Shown: positions 8,757-18,002, counted from the stretch's first letter. The stretch is DNA of 64,000 nucleotides from Leptolinea sp. UBA4782 (GCA_002403095.1 DHHC01000013.1:9087-73086), one strand, 5' to 3'. Translations and numbers: made by a program. The notes: generated from the letters alone by a model not told the origin.

Positions 8757-9578
8757 CTAGGGCAGCAGCCGGTTCATTACCGGGTGCAAGTTTTCGATGC
8801 TTTTCCTTGCAGCTGTCGCCGCATCCGGTTTGGGCATGAACTCACCCGAAATAAACCCTGAATAGCCCGTTGCAGCCAGCGCTTTCAGGATCGAAGGAAA
8901 ATCCAGGTGCCCTGCGCCGGGATACCAGCGGTTCGAGTCGGCCACATGGAAATGGAAGATGCGGCTGCCGCAGGTACAGACGCTCTTTTCAATGACCGGT
9001 TCCTCAATGTTCATGTGGAAGGTATCCAGCAGCAATCCGAAATTGTCCTCACCTACCATCCTGATCAGATCCAGCCCTTCAGCCACGGTGTTGATCAGGG
9101 TGCACTCGTAGCGGTTAATCGGTTCAAGTGCCAGCCGTACCCCTGCCGGGCGGGCTGCCCGGCTGCAAGCCTGCAGCGCTTCACACAACCAGGCATTTGC
9201 CTGTTCCGGGGTTACACCGGGTTTAAGCATCCCGCGCACCAGGCCGATGATGATTACGGCGTTGAAGGAAGCTGCCACTGGTACATGGCTTTTGATCCGA
9301 TCAATAGCTGCCTGGCGGATCTCCGGGTCAGGGTCAGTGAATGACAACCCCTCTTCGTTCCAGGCTTGCCCGGTGCCAATGGCTGGAACTTCAAGGCCGT
9401 ATTTGCGGGTTAATTCCACCAGGGCATCCATGTTCACCAGTTTCGGGTCACGGATCGCCAGTTCCACGCCCTGGTAGCCCAGGGAAGCAATATTTGCCAT
9501 ATTGGTTTCCAGGCTGCCTGAAAGCGATGCAGCCTGAAACTGGGTTTGCTGGGTTGACAGGACGATGGACAATTTCAT
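8757..9578 (-). CDS. iolO: 5-keto-L-gluconate epimerase-like TIM-barrel protein (IolO-type)
   Basis: A sugar-phosphate isomerase/epimerase (xylose-isomerase-like TIM barrel) of 273 residues from the ATG at 9578, where the first beta strand MKLSIVLSTQQTQF begins; an upstream TTG/ATG extension lacks fold sense. The four metal ligands are visible: Glu in LALEPINRYE, Asp in LLLDTFHMNIEE, His in FHFHVADSNRW and the terminal Glu in GFISGEFMP. In the Thermotoga inositol route, IolO of this fold converts 5-keto-L-gluconate to D-tagaturonate. The placement directly after iolG-iolN-iolM strongly supports that assignment, although fold alone would allow other ketose 3-epimerases. Confidence 0.78.
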   Translation of the reverse strand: MKLSIVLSTQQTQFQAASLSGSLETNMANIASLGYQGVELAIRDPKLVNMDALVELTRKYGLEVPAIGTGQAWNEEGLSFTDPDPEIRQAAIDRIKSHVPVAASFNAVIIIGLVRGMLKPGVTPEQANAWLCEALQACSRAARPAGVRLALEPINRYECTLINTVAEGLDLIRMVGEDNFGLLLDTFHMNIEEPVIEKSVCTCGSRIFHFHVADSNRWYPGAGHLDFPSILKALAATGYSGFISGEFMPKPDAATAARKSIENLHPVMNRLLP

Positions 9579-9636
9579 AAAAGATATTCCATTCCAGGGA
9601 CCGGCTATGTTCACAGCCAGTCCCTGTTTGATTCTA

Positions 9637-10830
9637 TCAGGCTATATAGGTGATTTTACATTCCGAGCGGTCAGTTTGCAGCTTGAGGATGTTCTCAGGC
9701 AGCTCATGCAGGCTGATCTTCTTGGTGCTGATCATGGTCATATCCATACCGGTGGCCATGCATTCAATCACTCGCGGGAAGGTGCCGTGCCCGGAGTGCC
9801 CCTGGGCGCCAATAATCTGGGCCCGCCTCACCTGGAGCACCTCACCAGCCACAGGCATTTTGGCTTCAGCCCGCGCAGTCACAACGATCTTGCTGTTCAG
9901 GGTTCTGCCTTCCCATACCACGCGCTCAATCCCGGGATAAACCACTTCCGGTAAGCCGGTTGCTTCCATCAGCAGGTCGGCGCCCATGCCGTCTGTAATC
10001 TCGAGTACACGATCAGCGAAGTCTTCCTTCGTCGGGTTGACATGGTAGTCTGCGCCAAGCTTTAGCGCCATTTTTGCCCGGTCTTCCTGGGTTTCAGAAA
10101 TGATCACCTGTGATGCCCCGGCACGTTTCAGGATTGCGCAGGCAGCCAGTCCAACAGGTCCGCCGCCTAAAATGACAACACGGTCTCCCGGGCGGATACC
10201 ACCGCCGCGTTCAATAACCGCATTGTAAGCCACACAGGTAGGTTCAACCAGGCTGCCAGCCACGAAGAGATCTTCCTCTTTGTAATTCTTGCGCAGGGGT
10301 TCCAGGCTCCAGATGGTACGGGCTGGCACCACAATATACCTGGTGAAAGCGCCGTTGACGTTGAAACCAATTTCATCAAGCCGCTCACAATGGTTCGGCC
10401 AGCCATCAGCGCAGGGTTTGCACTGCCCGCACCACAGCATCTCTTCGGTGGTAACGGCTTCACCGCCTTTAAAGGGCTTGTTGGTGCGCTTGTCAAAGGC
10501 TTTCTTACCGGCTTCCACCACCACACCCGAAAGTTCATGCCCCAGGATGCTGGGGAAACCCGTCAGCCCGGGATAATAGATATACCCGTTTTTATCGGCC
10601 TGGGCCATGTGCACATCCGAACCGCAGATTCCGCAGGCTTTGACCTCTATCAACACCTCATCTTCACCCGGGGTGGGAATATCGTATTCACGGATCTCAA
10701 GGCGCGGGTTGCGCCAGACCAGGCTGCCCAGATAGGTCTGCCTGCCTTCAATGTCTTTTGCCCCCAGCTTGAATCCCGGCTTTGGATCCCAATCAGCGAC
10801 CAGGGTAACACCTTCCATTTTGCCTTTCAT
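9637..10830 (-). CDS. iolM: Zinc-dependent scyllo-inosose dehydrogenase-like MDR enzyme (IolM-type)
   Basis: A 397-residue medium-chain dehydrogenase. The catalytic zinc site is CGICGSD / GHE, and the structural zinc lobe is CGQCKPC...C. The Rossmann motif GGGPVGLAA follows near residue 200. The extended N-terminus (VADWDPKPGFKLG.KDIEG..TYLGS) and the insertion after the GHE motif match my recollection of the Thermotoga maritima scyllo-inosose 3-dehydrogenase, which oxidises 2-keto-myo-inositol to a diketo-inositol with NAD+. Three ATGs occur in a row; AGGAGG at 10837-10842 is correctly spaced only for the third (10830). It lies between the iolN-like and iolO-like genes. Confidence 0.85.
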   Translation of the reverse strand: MKGKMEGVTLVADWDPKPGFKLGAKDIEGRQTYLGSLVWRNPRLEIREYDIPTPGEDEVLIEVKACGICGSDVHMAQADKNGYIYYPGLTGFPSILGHELSGVVVEAGKKAFDKRTNKPFKGGEAVTTEEMLWCGQCKPCADGWPNHCERLDEIGFNVNGAFTRYIVVPARTIWSLEPLRKNYKEEDLFVAGSLVEPTCVAYNAVIERGGGIRPGDRVVILGGGPVGLAACAILKRAGASQVIISETQEDRAKMALKLGADYHVNPTKEDFADRVLEITDGMGADLLMEATGLPEVVYPGIERVVWEGRTLNSKIVVTARAEAKMPVAGEVLQVRRAQIIGAQGHSGHGTFPRVIECMATGMDMTMISTKKISLHELPENILKLQTDRSECKITYIA

Positions 10831-10853
10831 CATCATCCTCCTGTTTTAGAAAA

Positions 10854-11978
10854 TTAGACTTCTGTACCCTGGCCGATGCGCGGCAGGCCGTAAACCGGTT
10901 TCCAACCCTTGCTGAGCGGTTCGCGCAGGTAAGGCTCCATTTCCTTCTCTGTCCGCAAGGTTACTTCTTCCACCGGCGGAACCTTGCCGGCTGGGAATGC
11001 TTCCAGGACATCATCATGCCAGAGCGTCAGGTATTTGAGGATGGCAGCCATCGGCCGTTTCGCCTTGTATGGATCACCGGATTTCGCCTTGCCTACCACG
11101 CCTTCAGGGGTGGCTGCAATTTCAATCGCAAAGTGGCCTTCACCTTCAGACCAGCGGCTGGGCCGGCTGAAGGGATCGACGGATTTATCGTAATGGCCTT
11201 CCGGCAGGTAGTTCTTTCCCTCGGTATCCACGGCGTATTTCATGTCCACCATCTCAGAGTGCAGGAGCAGGCTCAACGAAGTCTCTGATTCATCAGCATG
11301 CACAAAATTGGTGCTCATCTGCCCGCCCCGCTCGACCGGGCGGAAGAATTCACGCACACCGCGGTGCCAGTCGATCACCCTGAAAATACCCGGCAGCTGG
11401 TAACGCTTTTGGAATTCCTGGACAGCGGATTCCAGCATCCACAACTGGCCGTGATTGTTCACAATCAGCTGTTTACGGAAACCGTCATTCCACAACCCCA
11501 GCATGACATCGATCATCATCTCGCGCACAACATGCTCGCGCACGATCACGGTGCCCGGCATACCCATGTGGTGGTACGGGTGACCGCCATAGTTGAGGGG
11601 CGGCAATGCCAGGTTGACCGGCGCGCCGCGTTTGGCAGTGAACCGGCGCACACCTTCGCAAATAGCGCTGACATACAGGGTGTCAGCCGCGCTGGGAAGA
11701 TGCTGCCCGTGCAGTTCGGTGCAGCCGACCGGGATGAAGACGATGTCGTTCTTCTTACGGTTTGCTTCCACCTGCCAGCGGGTGGTGGTTTGAATGTACG
11801 ATCCGGGCTTTGCCCATTCCACTGGGGAAGGGATACCATAATCCGCCAGGATGGCATCAATTTCAGCATCACTGGCATCCCAGACTTGCTTCTTCATCCT
11901 GCCAACAGCGTTATCTTCAAAGAACAGGTCAGGCTGGTCGGTAGCCAGGTAACCTTCAGGAATTCGGTTTTGTGTCAT
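10854..11978 (-). CDS. iolN: Creatininase-family ring-opening hydrolase (IolN-type)
   Basis: A 374-residue metal-dependent amidohydrolase-like protein of the creatininase fold. The metal motif VGCTELHGQHLPSAADT near residue 110 supplies the Glu, His and Asp ligands, and a second conserved patch HGQLWMLE follows near 200. In the Thermotoga inositol route a creatininase-family enzyme, IolN, opens the diketo-inositol ring to 5-keto-L-gluconate. The gene sits between iolG and iolM, exactly where that activity is needed. It has a strong AAGGAG ribosome site. Creatinine metabolism is unlikely given the context. Confidence 0.82.
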   Translation of the reverse strand: MTQNRIPEGYLATDQPDLFFEDNAVGRMKKQVWDASDAEIDAILADYGIPSPVEWAKPGSYIQTTTRWQVEANRKKNDIVFIPVGCTELHGQHLPSAADTLYVSAICEGVRRFTAKRGAPVNLALPPLNYGGHPYHHMGMPGTVIVREHVVREMMIDVMLGLWNDGFRKQLIVNNHGQLWMLESAVQEFQKRYQLPGIFRVIDWHRGVREFFRPVERGGQMSTNFVHADESETSLSLLLHSEMVDMKYAVDTEGKNYLPEGHYDKSVDPFSRPSRWSEGEGHFAIEIAATPEGVVGKAKSGDPYKAKRPMAAILKYLTLWHDDVLEAFPAGKVPPVEEVTLRTEKEMEPYLREPLSKGWKPVYGLPRIGQGTEV

Positions 11979-12008
11979 ATCTTTCTCCTTATAATGTAAG
12001 GAATAATT

Positions 12009-13025
12009 TCATCCAGTAATCTCAGTGAGTTTTACCGGGCGGTTTTCGCGGAACGACTTCCAGGCTGCATAGCCGATCTCCACCGCTTTACGCCCATCCT
12101 CCCCTGTGGTGGGGGTGGGCAGATCATCCCGGACGCAGCGGATGAATTGCTGCACTTCTTCTACATAGCAGGGTGCATAGCGCTGCATGAAGAAATTGGG
12201 GATGCGGGCAGTGTGGAAACCCTCCGGGTTGCCTTTGGCAACCGTATGGTCCTTCTCATTCTCTGCCATAGCAGTGCCATTCAGGCAGAACACTTCCAGG
12301 CGCTGGTCATACCCGTACACTGACTGGCGGCTGTTGTCAATCGAACCGATGGTTCCGTCAGCGAACTTGAGGGTAATAACAGCAGTGTCCAGGTCGCCAA
12401 ACGAATTCAACTCCTCATCGATCAGCACGCTTCCAGTAGCATAGACTTCTATTACCTCGCCGACCTGGAAGCGGGCCATGTCAAAATCGTGGATGGTCAT
12501 ATCGAGGAACAACCCTCCCGAAACCCGCAGGAATTCCATAGATGGAAGTTCCGGGTCGCGGTTGGTTATCTTGAGGATGCAGGTGCGTCCCAGTTCGCCG
12601 GATTGCACGATCTGGCGCACGCGTTGAAAGTTCTTGTCAAAGCGGCGGTTGAAACCAACCTGGAGCTTAACCCCGGCTTTCGCAACAGCATCCAGCGCTT
12701 CATCGATGCTTTTCAGGTCAAGTGCCAGCGGTTTTTCGCTAAAGATATGTTTTCCGGCAGCAGCACAATCCTTGATGATGGCAGCATGGGTGTCAGTACT
12801 GGTAGCGATCAACACCGCCTCGATCTCTGGATCAGCCAGCAGCTCATGGTAATCCTGCACAACCCTTCCAATACCCCACTGCTCTGCCACAGCCTTTGCC
12901 ACATCCAGCCTGATATCGCAAATCGCTGAAAGGCTGGCTTCCGGTACTTTATTAACCAGGTTGGCAACATGCACACTGCCCATTCGCCCGGTCCCTATCG
13001 CTGCAATCTTAATTTTTCTGTTCAT
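12009..13025 (-). CDS. iolG: Inositol 2-dehydrogenase, Gfo/Idh/MocA family
   Basis: A 338-residue NAD-dependent oxidoreductase. The N-terminal Rossmann motif is GTGRMGSVH (residues 11-19), the catalytic-lysine motif is SEKPLAL near 96-102, and GGLFLDMTIHDFDM near 168-181 supplies the Asp and His of the active site, as in myo-inositol dehydrogenases. It would oxidise myo-inositol to 2-keto-myo-inositol. Second gene of the downstream operon; a 12-bp GC-rich hairpin separates it from the preceding dehydrogenase gene, and its own AAAGGA ribosome site lies just after the hairpin. An alternative inositol isomer as substrate is possible. Confidence 0.88.
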   Translation of the reverse strand: MNRKIKIAAIGTGRMGSVHVANLVNKVPEASLSAICDIRLDVAKAVAEQWGIGRVVQDYHELLADPEIEAVLIATSTDTHAAIIKDCAAAGKHIFSEKPLALDLKSIDEALDAVAKAGVKLQVGFNRRFDKNFQRVRQIVQSGELGRTCILKITNRDPELPSMEFLRVSGGLFLDMTIHDFDMARFQVGEVIEVYATGSVLIDEELNSFGDLDTAVITLKFADGTIGSIDNSRQSVYGYDQRLEVFCLNGTAMAENEKDHTVAKGNPEGFHTARIPNFFMQRYAPCYVEEVQQFIRCVRDDLPTPTTGEDGRKAVEIGYAAWKSFRENRPVKLTEITG

Positions 13026-13037
13026 AGATCATCCTTT

Positions 13038-13065
13038 TCTCCCCTCCCCTTACGGGGAGGGGAGA
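13038..13065. repeat. Intercistronic hairpin
   Basis: Perfect 12-bp inverted repeat TCTCCCCTCCCC / GGGGAGGGGAGA with a 4-nt loop, in the 60-bp gap before iolG. Neither strand continues into a U-run, so it is more likely an RNA-stability or processing element than a terminator. Confidence 0.6.
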
Positions 13066-13085
13066 TTCCTGAAAGGAGAGAATAA

Positions 13086-14129
13086 TTACGGTTTCATTAC
13101 CACTTTCATGGCGCTTTTCGGTCCATGAGAGAGAGTTTTCATATCCAGGCCGAGCATCTTGAAGGCTTCAATGCCTTCCTCAAGTTTGATGATCTTGGTG
13201 AAAAAGTTGCTCATATCCAGGCGGTTCTCCCGGTAGATGCGGATGGAGGGCACCATGGTATTCTGACCAAGGTACAGGCCGAGGATTTTGGTCGCCCAGC
13301 GGGTGATCTCGTTGGGGACTATCGTAGCGGAGATGCTCGAATCCATCCCAAACGGCAGAACTTTACCGCCGGGCGTAACACACTGCAAAGCCTGAGCAAG
13401 CCCGTTACCGGTGGCTTCAATGACAATGTCTGCCTTGCGTCCGTAGGTAAAGTCAGTGATCTTTTCAACCACATCCGCCTCGTTGGGATTCCAGACCGTC
13501 AAGCCGCATTTTTTGGCCACCTCGATACGGAAGGGGTCGATTTCGGTGACAGCCACTTTGGCAGCAATGTTCTTGGCGAACTGGGAAAACAGGTAACCAA
13601 TGGGGCCAAACCCGATGATCATTACGTAATCGTAGGGCAGCATCAGGAGGGTGTTCATGCCATTCACCACCGTCGCCAGGGTTTCTACCTGGGTGCCGAG
13701 GATATCATCGATTTCATCCGGAACCACAAAACACTGCTTCTCCGGTACCAGGCAATATTCGGCATACCCGCCGTCGCGCATTACACCCAGGGCGCTGGTC
13801 TTGATATCAACACACTGGCTGGTTAACCCCATGCGGCAGAAATCACAAAAACCGCAGCGGATGTTGTTGTCCACCGCGACCCGGTCACCCAGTTTGACAT
13901 GATGTACATGCGATCCGACCTCTACCACCTCGCCGCAGAACTCATGACCCAGGATGGTGTTGGGTCTGAAGTGGTGCTTACCTTCCACGATCTTAACATC
14001 GCTGCCGCAGATGCCGACCGCCTTAATCTTGAGGACTACATCATCCGGTTCCTTGACATGCGGGACAGGGACCCCTTCCAGTACCAGGTTGCCAACGTCT
14101 TTGAAAACAAGTGCTCTCATCTTTTCCAT
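13086..14129 (-). CDS. Zinc-dependent medium-chain alcohol/polyol dehydrogenase
   Basis: A 347-residue MDR enzyme with the catalytic zinc motif GICGSD...GHE, a structural-zinc lobe (CGFCDFC...C) and an NAD(P)-binding segment IIGFGPIGYL near residue 175. It resembles sorbitol/L-threonine-type dehydrogenases acting on a secondary alcohol of a polyol or aldonate. It is first in the unit that continues with iolG-iolN-iolM-iolO, and the LacI-type operator lies 31 bp upstream. The ATG at 14129 is preferred because AAGGAG precedes it by 8 nt; an upstream GTG lies too close. The specific substrate is unknown; tagaturonate or gulonate-type reduction would fit the context but is inference. Confidence 0.85.
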   Translation of the reverse strand: MEKMRALVFKDVGNLVLEGVPVPHVKEPDDVVLKIKAVGICGSDVKIVEGKHHFRPNTILGHEFCGEVVEVGSHVHHVKLGDRVAVDNNIRCGFCDFCRMGLTSQCVDIKTSALGVMRDGGYAEYCLVPEKQCFVVPDEIDDILGTQVETLATVVNGMNTLLMLPYDYVMIIGFGPIGYLFSQFAKNIAAKVAVTEIDPFRIEVAKKCGLTVWNPNEADVVEKITDFTYGRKADIVIEATGNGLAQALQCVTPGGKVLPFGMDSSISATIVPNEITRWATKILGLYLGQNTMVPSIRIYRENRLDMSNFFTKIIKLEEGIEAFKMLGLDMKTLSHGPKSAMKVVMKP

Positions 14130-14159
14130 AACCACATCTCCTTATGATTATCTTATAAT

Positions 14160-14173
14160 TGCACACGTGTGCA
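14160..14173. promoter_or_regulatory. LacI-family operator upstream of the polyol dehydrogenase-iolGNMO unit
   Basis: TGCACACGTGTGCA, a perfect 14-bp palindrome with the central CG typical of LacI/GalR operators. It is identical to the one at 21404-21417 before the regulator gene. It occupies the 83-bp gap between the kinase gene and the dehydrogenase gene; minus-strand TATAAG and GATAAT sequences just downstream could be the -10 of an internal promoter. Confidence 0.75.
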
Positions 14174-14212
14174 TAAATTACTGCCAAACATAATGTATCC
14201 CGGTTATTCCGT

Positions 14213-15298
14213 TTAGCGTTGAATGCGGGCTGATCCTCCCCTGGCAAACGCCCTGACCTGTTCCAGGGTTGCCATGGTGGTATCCCCGGGGAAGGTCGTC
14301 AATAGGGCGCCATGCGCCCAACCCAGGTTTACCGCTTCCTGTTCCGGCTGGCCTGAAAGCAAACCATAGAAGAGGCCGGAAGCAAAGCCGTCGCCTCCGC
14401 CAACCCGGTCATATACATCGAGCTCGCAGGCGGGAGAAACGAAGGTACGTCCATTAATCCATGCCACCGCACCCCATGAATGGCGGTTGGTGGAATGCAC
14501 TTCACGCAGCGTGGTCGCCACTACCTTTACCCGCGGGTATAAAGCTGCAACCTCATCGATCATGCCGATAAAAGCAGCCGGATCCAGTTTTGAAGCACCG
14601 GAAACTTGCGGACCAGCCACCCCCAGACCCAGCTGCAGGTCTTCCTCGTTGCCGACCAGCACATCCACATTTTCCATGATCCGGCGCAGTACCGCCTGGG
14701 CAGCATCCTGCCCGCCCCAGATGTTCCAGAGCTTGGCACGGTAGTTCAGGTCAAACGAGATGACCGCACCGGCTGCCTTGGCAGCCTGCATGCCTTCAAT
14801 GATCACCTCGCCGGTTGTCTGTGATAGGGCTGCAAAAATGCCTCCGCTGTGGAACCAGCGCACCCCTCCCTGAAAGAGCTCTGACCAGTTAAAGTCACCC
14901 GGTTTTAACTGCGCGGCGGCCTCATTGGAGCGGTTGTAAAAAACCACCGGCGGGCGCACCCCGAATCCCCGGTCGCTGTAAACCGTGGCCATGTTGGGCC
15001 CATTTACCCCGTTGTGCTTGAAGCGGCGGTAGAACGGCTTAACGCCCATTGCCCTCACCCGTTCAGCGATCAGGTCCCCAATCGGGTAATCCACCATTGC
15101 GGTGGCAATACCGGTCTTCAAGCCGAAACAATCCGACAGGTTGGCGGCACAGTTGAACTCGCCCCCACTGACATGAATCTGGCACTGGGATGCCTTGCGG
15201 AAAGGCACCACACCGGGATCCAGCCTGTGTACCAGTGCACCCAGGGAAACAAAGTCAAGCGCACCTTCCGGGAGGATATTTAAACCATATTGACTCAT
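14213..15298 (-). CDS. PfkB-family sugar (acid) kinase
   Basis: A 361-residue ribokinase-fold kinase. The N-terminal substrate motif is GGEFNCAANL near residue 48. The C-terminal catalytic motif GGGDGFASGLFYGLL near 310 contains the Asp base and anion hole. Overall it resembles 2-keto-3-deoxygluconate kinases. In this operon there is no mannonate or gluconate dehydratase to make KDG and no KDPG aldolase, while the next upstream gene is 6-phosphogluconate dehydrogenase, so gluconate is the substrate the context asks for. That is inference, and a KDG kinase remains possible. The ATG at 15298 has GAGGTG at a proper distance, unlike the upstream GTG. Confidence 0.82.
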   Translation of the reverse strand: MSQYGLNILPEGALDFVSLGALVHRLDPGVVPFRKASQCQIHVSGGEFNCAANLSDCFGLKTGIATAMVDYPIGDLIAERVRAMGVKPFYRRFKHNGVNGPNMATVYSDRGFGVRPPVVFYNRSNEAAAQLKPGDFNWSELFQGGVRWFHSGGIFAALSQTTGEVIIEGMQAAKAAGAVISFDLNYRAKLWNIWGGQDAAQAVLRRIMENVDVLVGNEEDLQLGLGVAGPQVSGASKLDPAAFIGMIDEVAALYPRVKVVATTLREVHSTNRHSWGAVAWINGRTFVSPACELDVYDRVGGGDGFASGLFYGLLSGQPEQEAVNLGWAHGALLTTFPGDTTMATLEQVRAFARGGSARIQR

Positions 15299-15310
15299 AA
15301 TCACCTCGCT

Positions 15311-16720
15311 TTACTCCAGCCAGTGGGTGTGGAACACCCCATCTCGGTCAATCCTGCGGTAAGTATGGGCGCCGAAATAATCGCGCTGGGCCTGGGTCAG
15401 GTTGGCAGGCAGGCGCTCGCTGCGGTAGGCATCAAAATACGCCAGCGAGCTGCTCATGGCGGGTACCGGGATACCCAGCCCCACTGCCGCCTGAACCGTC
15501 ATGCGCCAGTCATCCAACCGGCTGAGAATGGCTTGCTTGAATGACTCATCCAGCATCAGGTTCACCAGGCTCTCATCACGTTCGTATGCAGCCATAATGT
15601 CGCCCAGCAGGCTGGCGCGGATGATACAGCCCGCCCGCCAGACTTTGGCAATATTGTGCAAGTTAAGGTCATACCCGTATTCCCTGGATGCCAGTTTGAG
15701 CATGCCCATTCCCTGGGCATAAGAAGTCACCTTGCTGGTATACAGCGCATTTTCTACAGCCGATATTAAGCTATCACGTTCACCAGAATACTTCGCAGCC
15801 GGCACAGCCAGCACGTTGGAAGCTGCTACGCGTTCCGCCTTCAAGGCGGAAATGATCCGTCCCTGCAGCCCGGCGTTGATGGTCGGAATGGGCATTCCCA
15901 GATCGAGTGCATTCTGGCTGGTCCACTTGCCGGTGCCCTTCTGCTGGGCCTCATCCAGGATCACATCCACCAGCGGCAGGCCGGTTTCTGGATCGGTTTT
16001 GGTGAAGATGTCAGCTGTGATCTCGATCAGGTATGACTTTAAGACTCCCTGGTTCCAGCGCGAAAAAACTTCATGCAGCTCCAACGCAGAAAGTCCCAAC
16101 CCGCGGTGCAGCAGGTCGTAGGCTTCAGCGATCAACTGCATATCGCCGTACTCGATACCGTTGTGCACCATCTTGACGTAATGCCCGGCGCCGCGCGGCC
16201 CCATATACTCCACGCAGGGTTGGCCGTCGTCAGCTTTTGCTGCAATGGCTTTTAAAATGCCGCTTAATGCCTCCCAGGCAGCCTTACTGCCGCCCGGCAT
16301 GATCGATGGACCCCATTTGGCGCCTTCCTCGCCTCCGGAAACGCCCATGCCGACAAACTGGATCCCGTCTGCTTCCAGTTCTTTGCAGCGGCGCTCGGTA
16401 TCCATAAAGTGGGAATTGCCGCTGTCGATCAGGATATCGCCCTTTTCAAGGTACGGTTTCAGGTGGGCGATGGCGCTATCAACCGGGGCTCCTGCAGGAA
16501 CCATCAAGAGAACCCGGTGGGGTTTCTCCAACGCTGCCATCATTGCCTGCGGGGTATCCACCCCGAGCAGGGCTTTGCCGGCGCCTTCTTCTTCAATAAA
16601 TACCCTGGTCTTTGCCAGGTCAAGGTCATACCCGGCAACAGGAAAACCGTTCCTTTCCATATTCAACGCCAGGTTGCGGCCCATCACCCCTAAACCAACC
16701 ACACCGATCTTGTATTTCAT
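15311..16720 (-). CDS. gnd: 6-phosphogluconate dehydrogenase (decarboxylating)
   Basis: A full-length 469-residue enzyme that oxidatively decarboxylates 6-phosphogluconate to ribulose 5-phosphate. It has the NADP-binding motif GLGVMGRNLALN at residues 9-20, MGVSGGEEGAKWGPSIMPGG near 128 and KMVHNGIEYGDMQLIAE near 183 (catalytic Lys and Glu). The C-terminal half has the long-form architecture, ending in 'RSERLPANLTQAQRDYFGAHTYRRID..G.FHTHW', the dimer tail that reaches into the partner. Its place between the LarA-like gene and the sugar kinase ties the pathway to pentose phosphates. Confidence 0.95.
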   Translation of the reverse strand: MKYKIGVVGLGVMGRNLALNMERNGFPVAGYDLDLAKTRVFIEEEGAGKALLGVDTPQAMMAALEKPHRVLLMVPAGAPVDSAIAHLKPYLEKGDILIDSGNSHFMDTERRCKELEADGIQFVGMGVSGGEEGAKWGPSIMPGGSKAAWEALSGILKAIAAKADDGQPCVEYMGPRGAGHYVKMVHNGIEYGDMQLIAEAYDLLHRGLGLSALELHEVFSRWNQGVLKSYLIEITADIFTKTDPETGLPLVDVILDEAQQKGTGKWTSQNALDLGMPIPTINAGLQGRIISALKAERVAASNVLAVPAAKYSGERDSLISAVENALYTSKVTSYAQGMGMLKLASREYGYDLNLHNIAKVWRAGCIIRASLLGDIMAAYERDESLVNLMLDESFKQAILSRLDDWRMTVQAAVGLGIPVPAMSSSLAYFDAYRSERLPANLTQAQRDYFGAHTYRRIDRDGVFHTHWLE

Positions 16721-16744
16721 CCGTATTATCTGCTCGCTTTCTGC

Positions 16745-17998
16745 TTATTGTGGTTTGATCCGGTACAGCATTTCACCGGCACGCGGCACAACCAGCACAC
16801 CTTCGTCTTCTTTACCCATCCAATCTTCCGGGGTGAAGGCAGCCGGATCGAGATATCCCAGGCCGATTTTCCGGCAGCGTTCCTCGGGGATGCCGGTGGC
16901 CAGGGTTACTTTTATGCGCAGGGTTTCTTTGCCAGTTGCCTCATCATAGGTACCCAATCCGCGTAAATGGGTCGAATGTGCCAGGACGCCGTGCGGGTAA
17001 TGCTTATATTGCTCCCATTGTTTGACAAAGAAATCTCTGCAGTGGTAGCCGATTTCGTCCAAAATATTCCCATGGGTGTAACTCACTTCGCTGATCTGCG
17101 GGGCGTAGATGATGACCTCGCCGCCATCTTCCACTACCGGCTCCATCTTGTACATTCCCTTGGCGCCTGTCCATATGTCATCGTACAGGGACGGCATAAC
17201 TGAGATCACTTTCTTGTATGGTTTTTCCACGTAAACAATATGCTTTTGGGCTGAAAGGGCAGCAGCCGCCTCCCACGCTTCGTGCGCTTTGCCAAAATAC
17301 AGCCCCGACAGCCCCTCATGCGTTACCACCAGGCAAAAACAATGCACAGGTTTTTCGATAAAACCGGCAGCCCGGTCAATCACTGCCCTTACCGGTGTAT
17401 AGCCGGAGCCGATGATCTGGCTGCTGGTGAGCAACGCACCAAGCCAGTGGGTGAAATTGATGATTTCTGCCCCGGCAATACCGGGGAAGAAGTACTTGTT
17501 TCCGCCCGAAAAGCCTACCACCTCATGCGGAAAGACCGGCCCGCAGATGAGCAGGTGGTCATAGTCCATGATCAGTTTGTTCAACCGCACCGGTACATCC
17601 CCATGCAGCTGCCCATTGGAAAACCGGGTAATGTCCTCAGACCGGATGACCCCGATCTGAGTGAAGGTTTCCGGATCATTCCAAAGATGGTTGAAAATCT
17701 TGCTGCTGCCCGCGGTAGCATTGGTGACCTTGCGCCCGACCAGCTGGCTGAGCTGGGCATCCGTCATAGGCTGGTGGGTTCCCAAAGCCACCAGGTAATC
17801 GAGGGCAGCCGCTTTACCCGCAAGGTATTTTTCAAACAGGGTAAACATCATCGGCATGGGCATGCTGCGGGTGCCGTCCGGGATCAGGACTAAAACCTTC
17901 CTGCCATCCAGCATCAGGCTGTTCAGGGACTCCTGCACGAGGCTGCCGGCAGCTTCTTCGCTCAGAAATTGGTCGAGATAACCAGTTCCAGAAACCAT
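16745..17998 (-). CDS. LarA-family nickel-dependent hydroxyacid racemase/epimerase
   Basis: A 417-residue protein of the LarA (DUF2088) family, which uses the nickel-pincer cofactor to invert the C2 hydroxyl of 2-hydroxyacids. Landmarks: PDGTRSMP (Asp and Arg, about 50), VALGTHQPM (about 83), and PHEVVGFSGGNKYFFPG (about 155-172), whose Lys is equivalent to the cofactor-binding Lys184 of lactate racemase, then a His in INFTHW. The long frame upstream overlaps the SDR gene; the ATG at 17998, with GGAG 9 nt before it and 4 bp after the SDR stop, is the real start. LarA homologues acting on D-gluconate C2 are known, which would interconvert mannonate and gluconate here. Cofactor genes larBCE are not in the window. 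Confidence 0.82.
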   Translation of the reverse strand: MVSGTGYLDQFLSEEAAGSLVQESLNSLMLDGRKVLVLIPDGTRSMPMPMMFTLFEKYLAGKAAALDYLVALGTHQPMTDAQLSQLVGRKVTNATAGSSKIFNHLWNDPETFTQIGVIRSEDITRFSNGQLHGDVPVRLNKLIMDYDHLLICGPVFPHEVVGFSGGNKYFFPGIAGAEIINFTHWLGALLTSSQIIGSGYTPVRAVIDRAAGFIEKPVHCFCLVVTHEGLSGLYFGKAHEAWEAAAALSAQKHIVYVEKPYKKVISVMPSLYDDIWTGAKGMYKMEPVVEDGGEVIIYAPQISEVSYTHGNILDEIGYHCRDFFVKQWEQYKHYPHGVLAHSTHLRGLGTYDEATGKETLRIKVTLATGIPEERCRKIGLGYLDPAAFTPEDWMGKEDEGVLVVPRAGEMLYRIKPQ

Positions 17999-18002
17999 GC
18001 TA

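Noticed and set aside
14213..15298. Firm naming of the PfkB protein as KDG kinase (kdgK)
   Set aside because: It resembles that group, but no KDG-forming enzyme or KDPG aldolase is present and gluconate is an equally good substrate by context.
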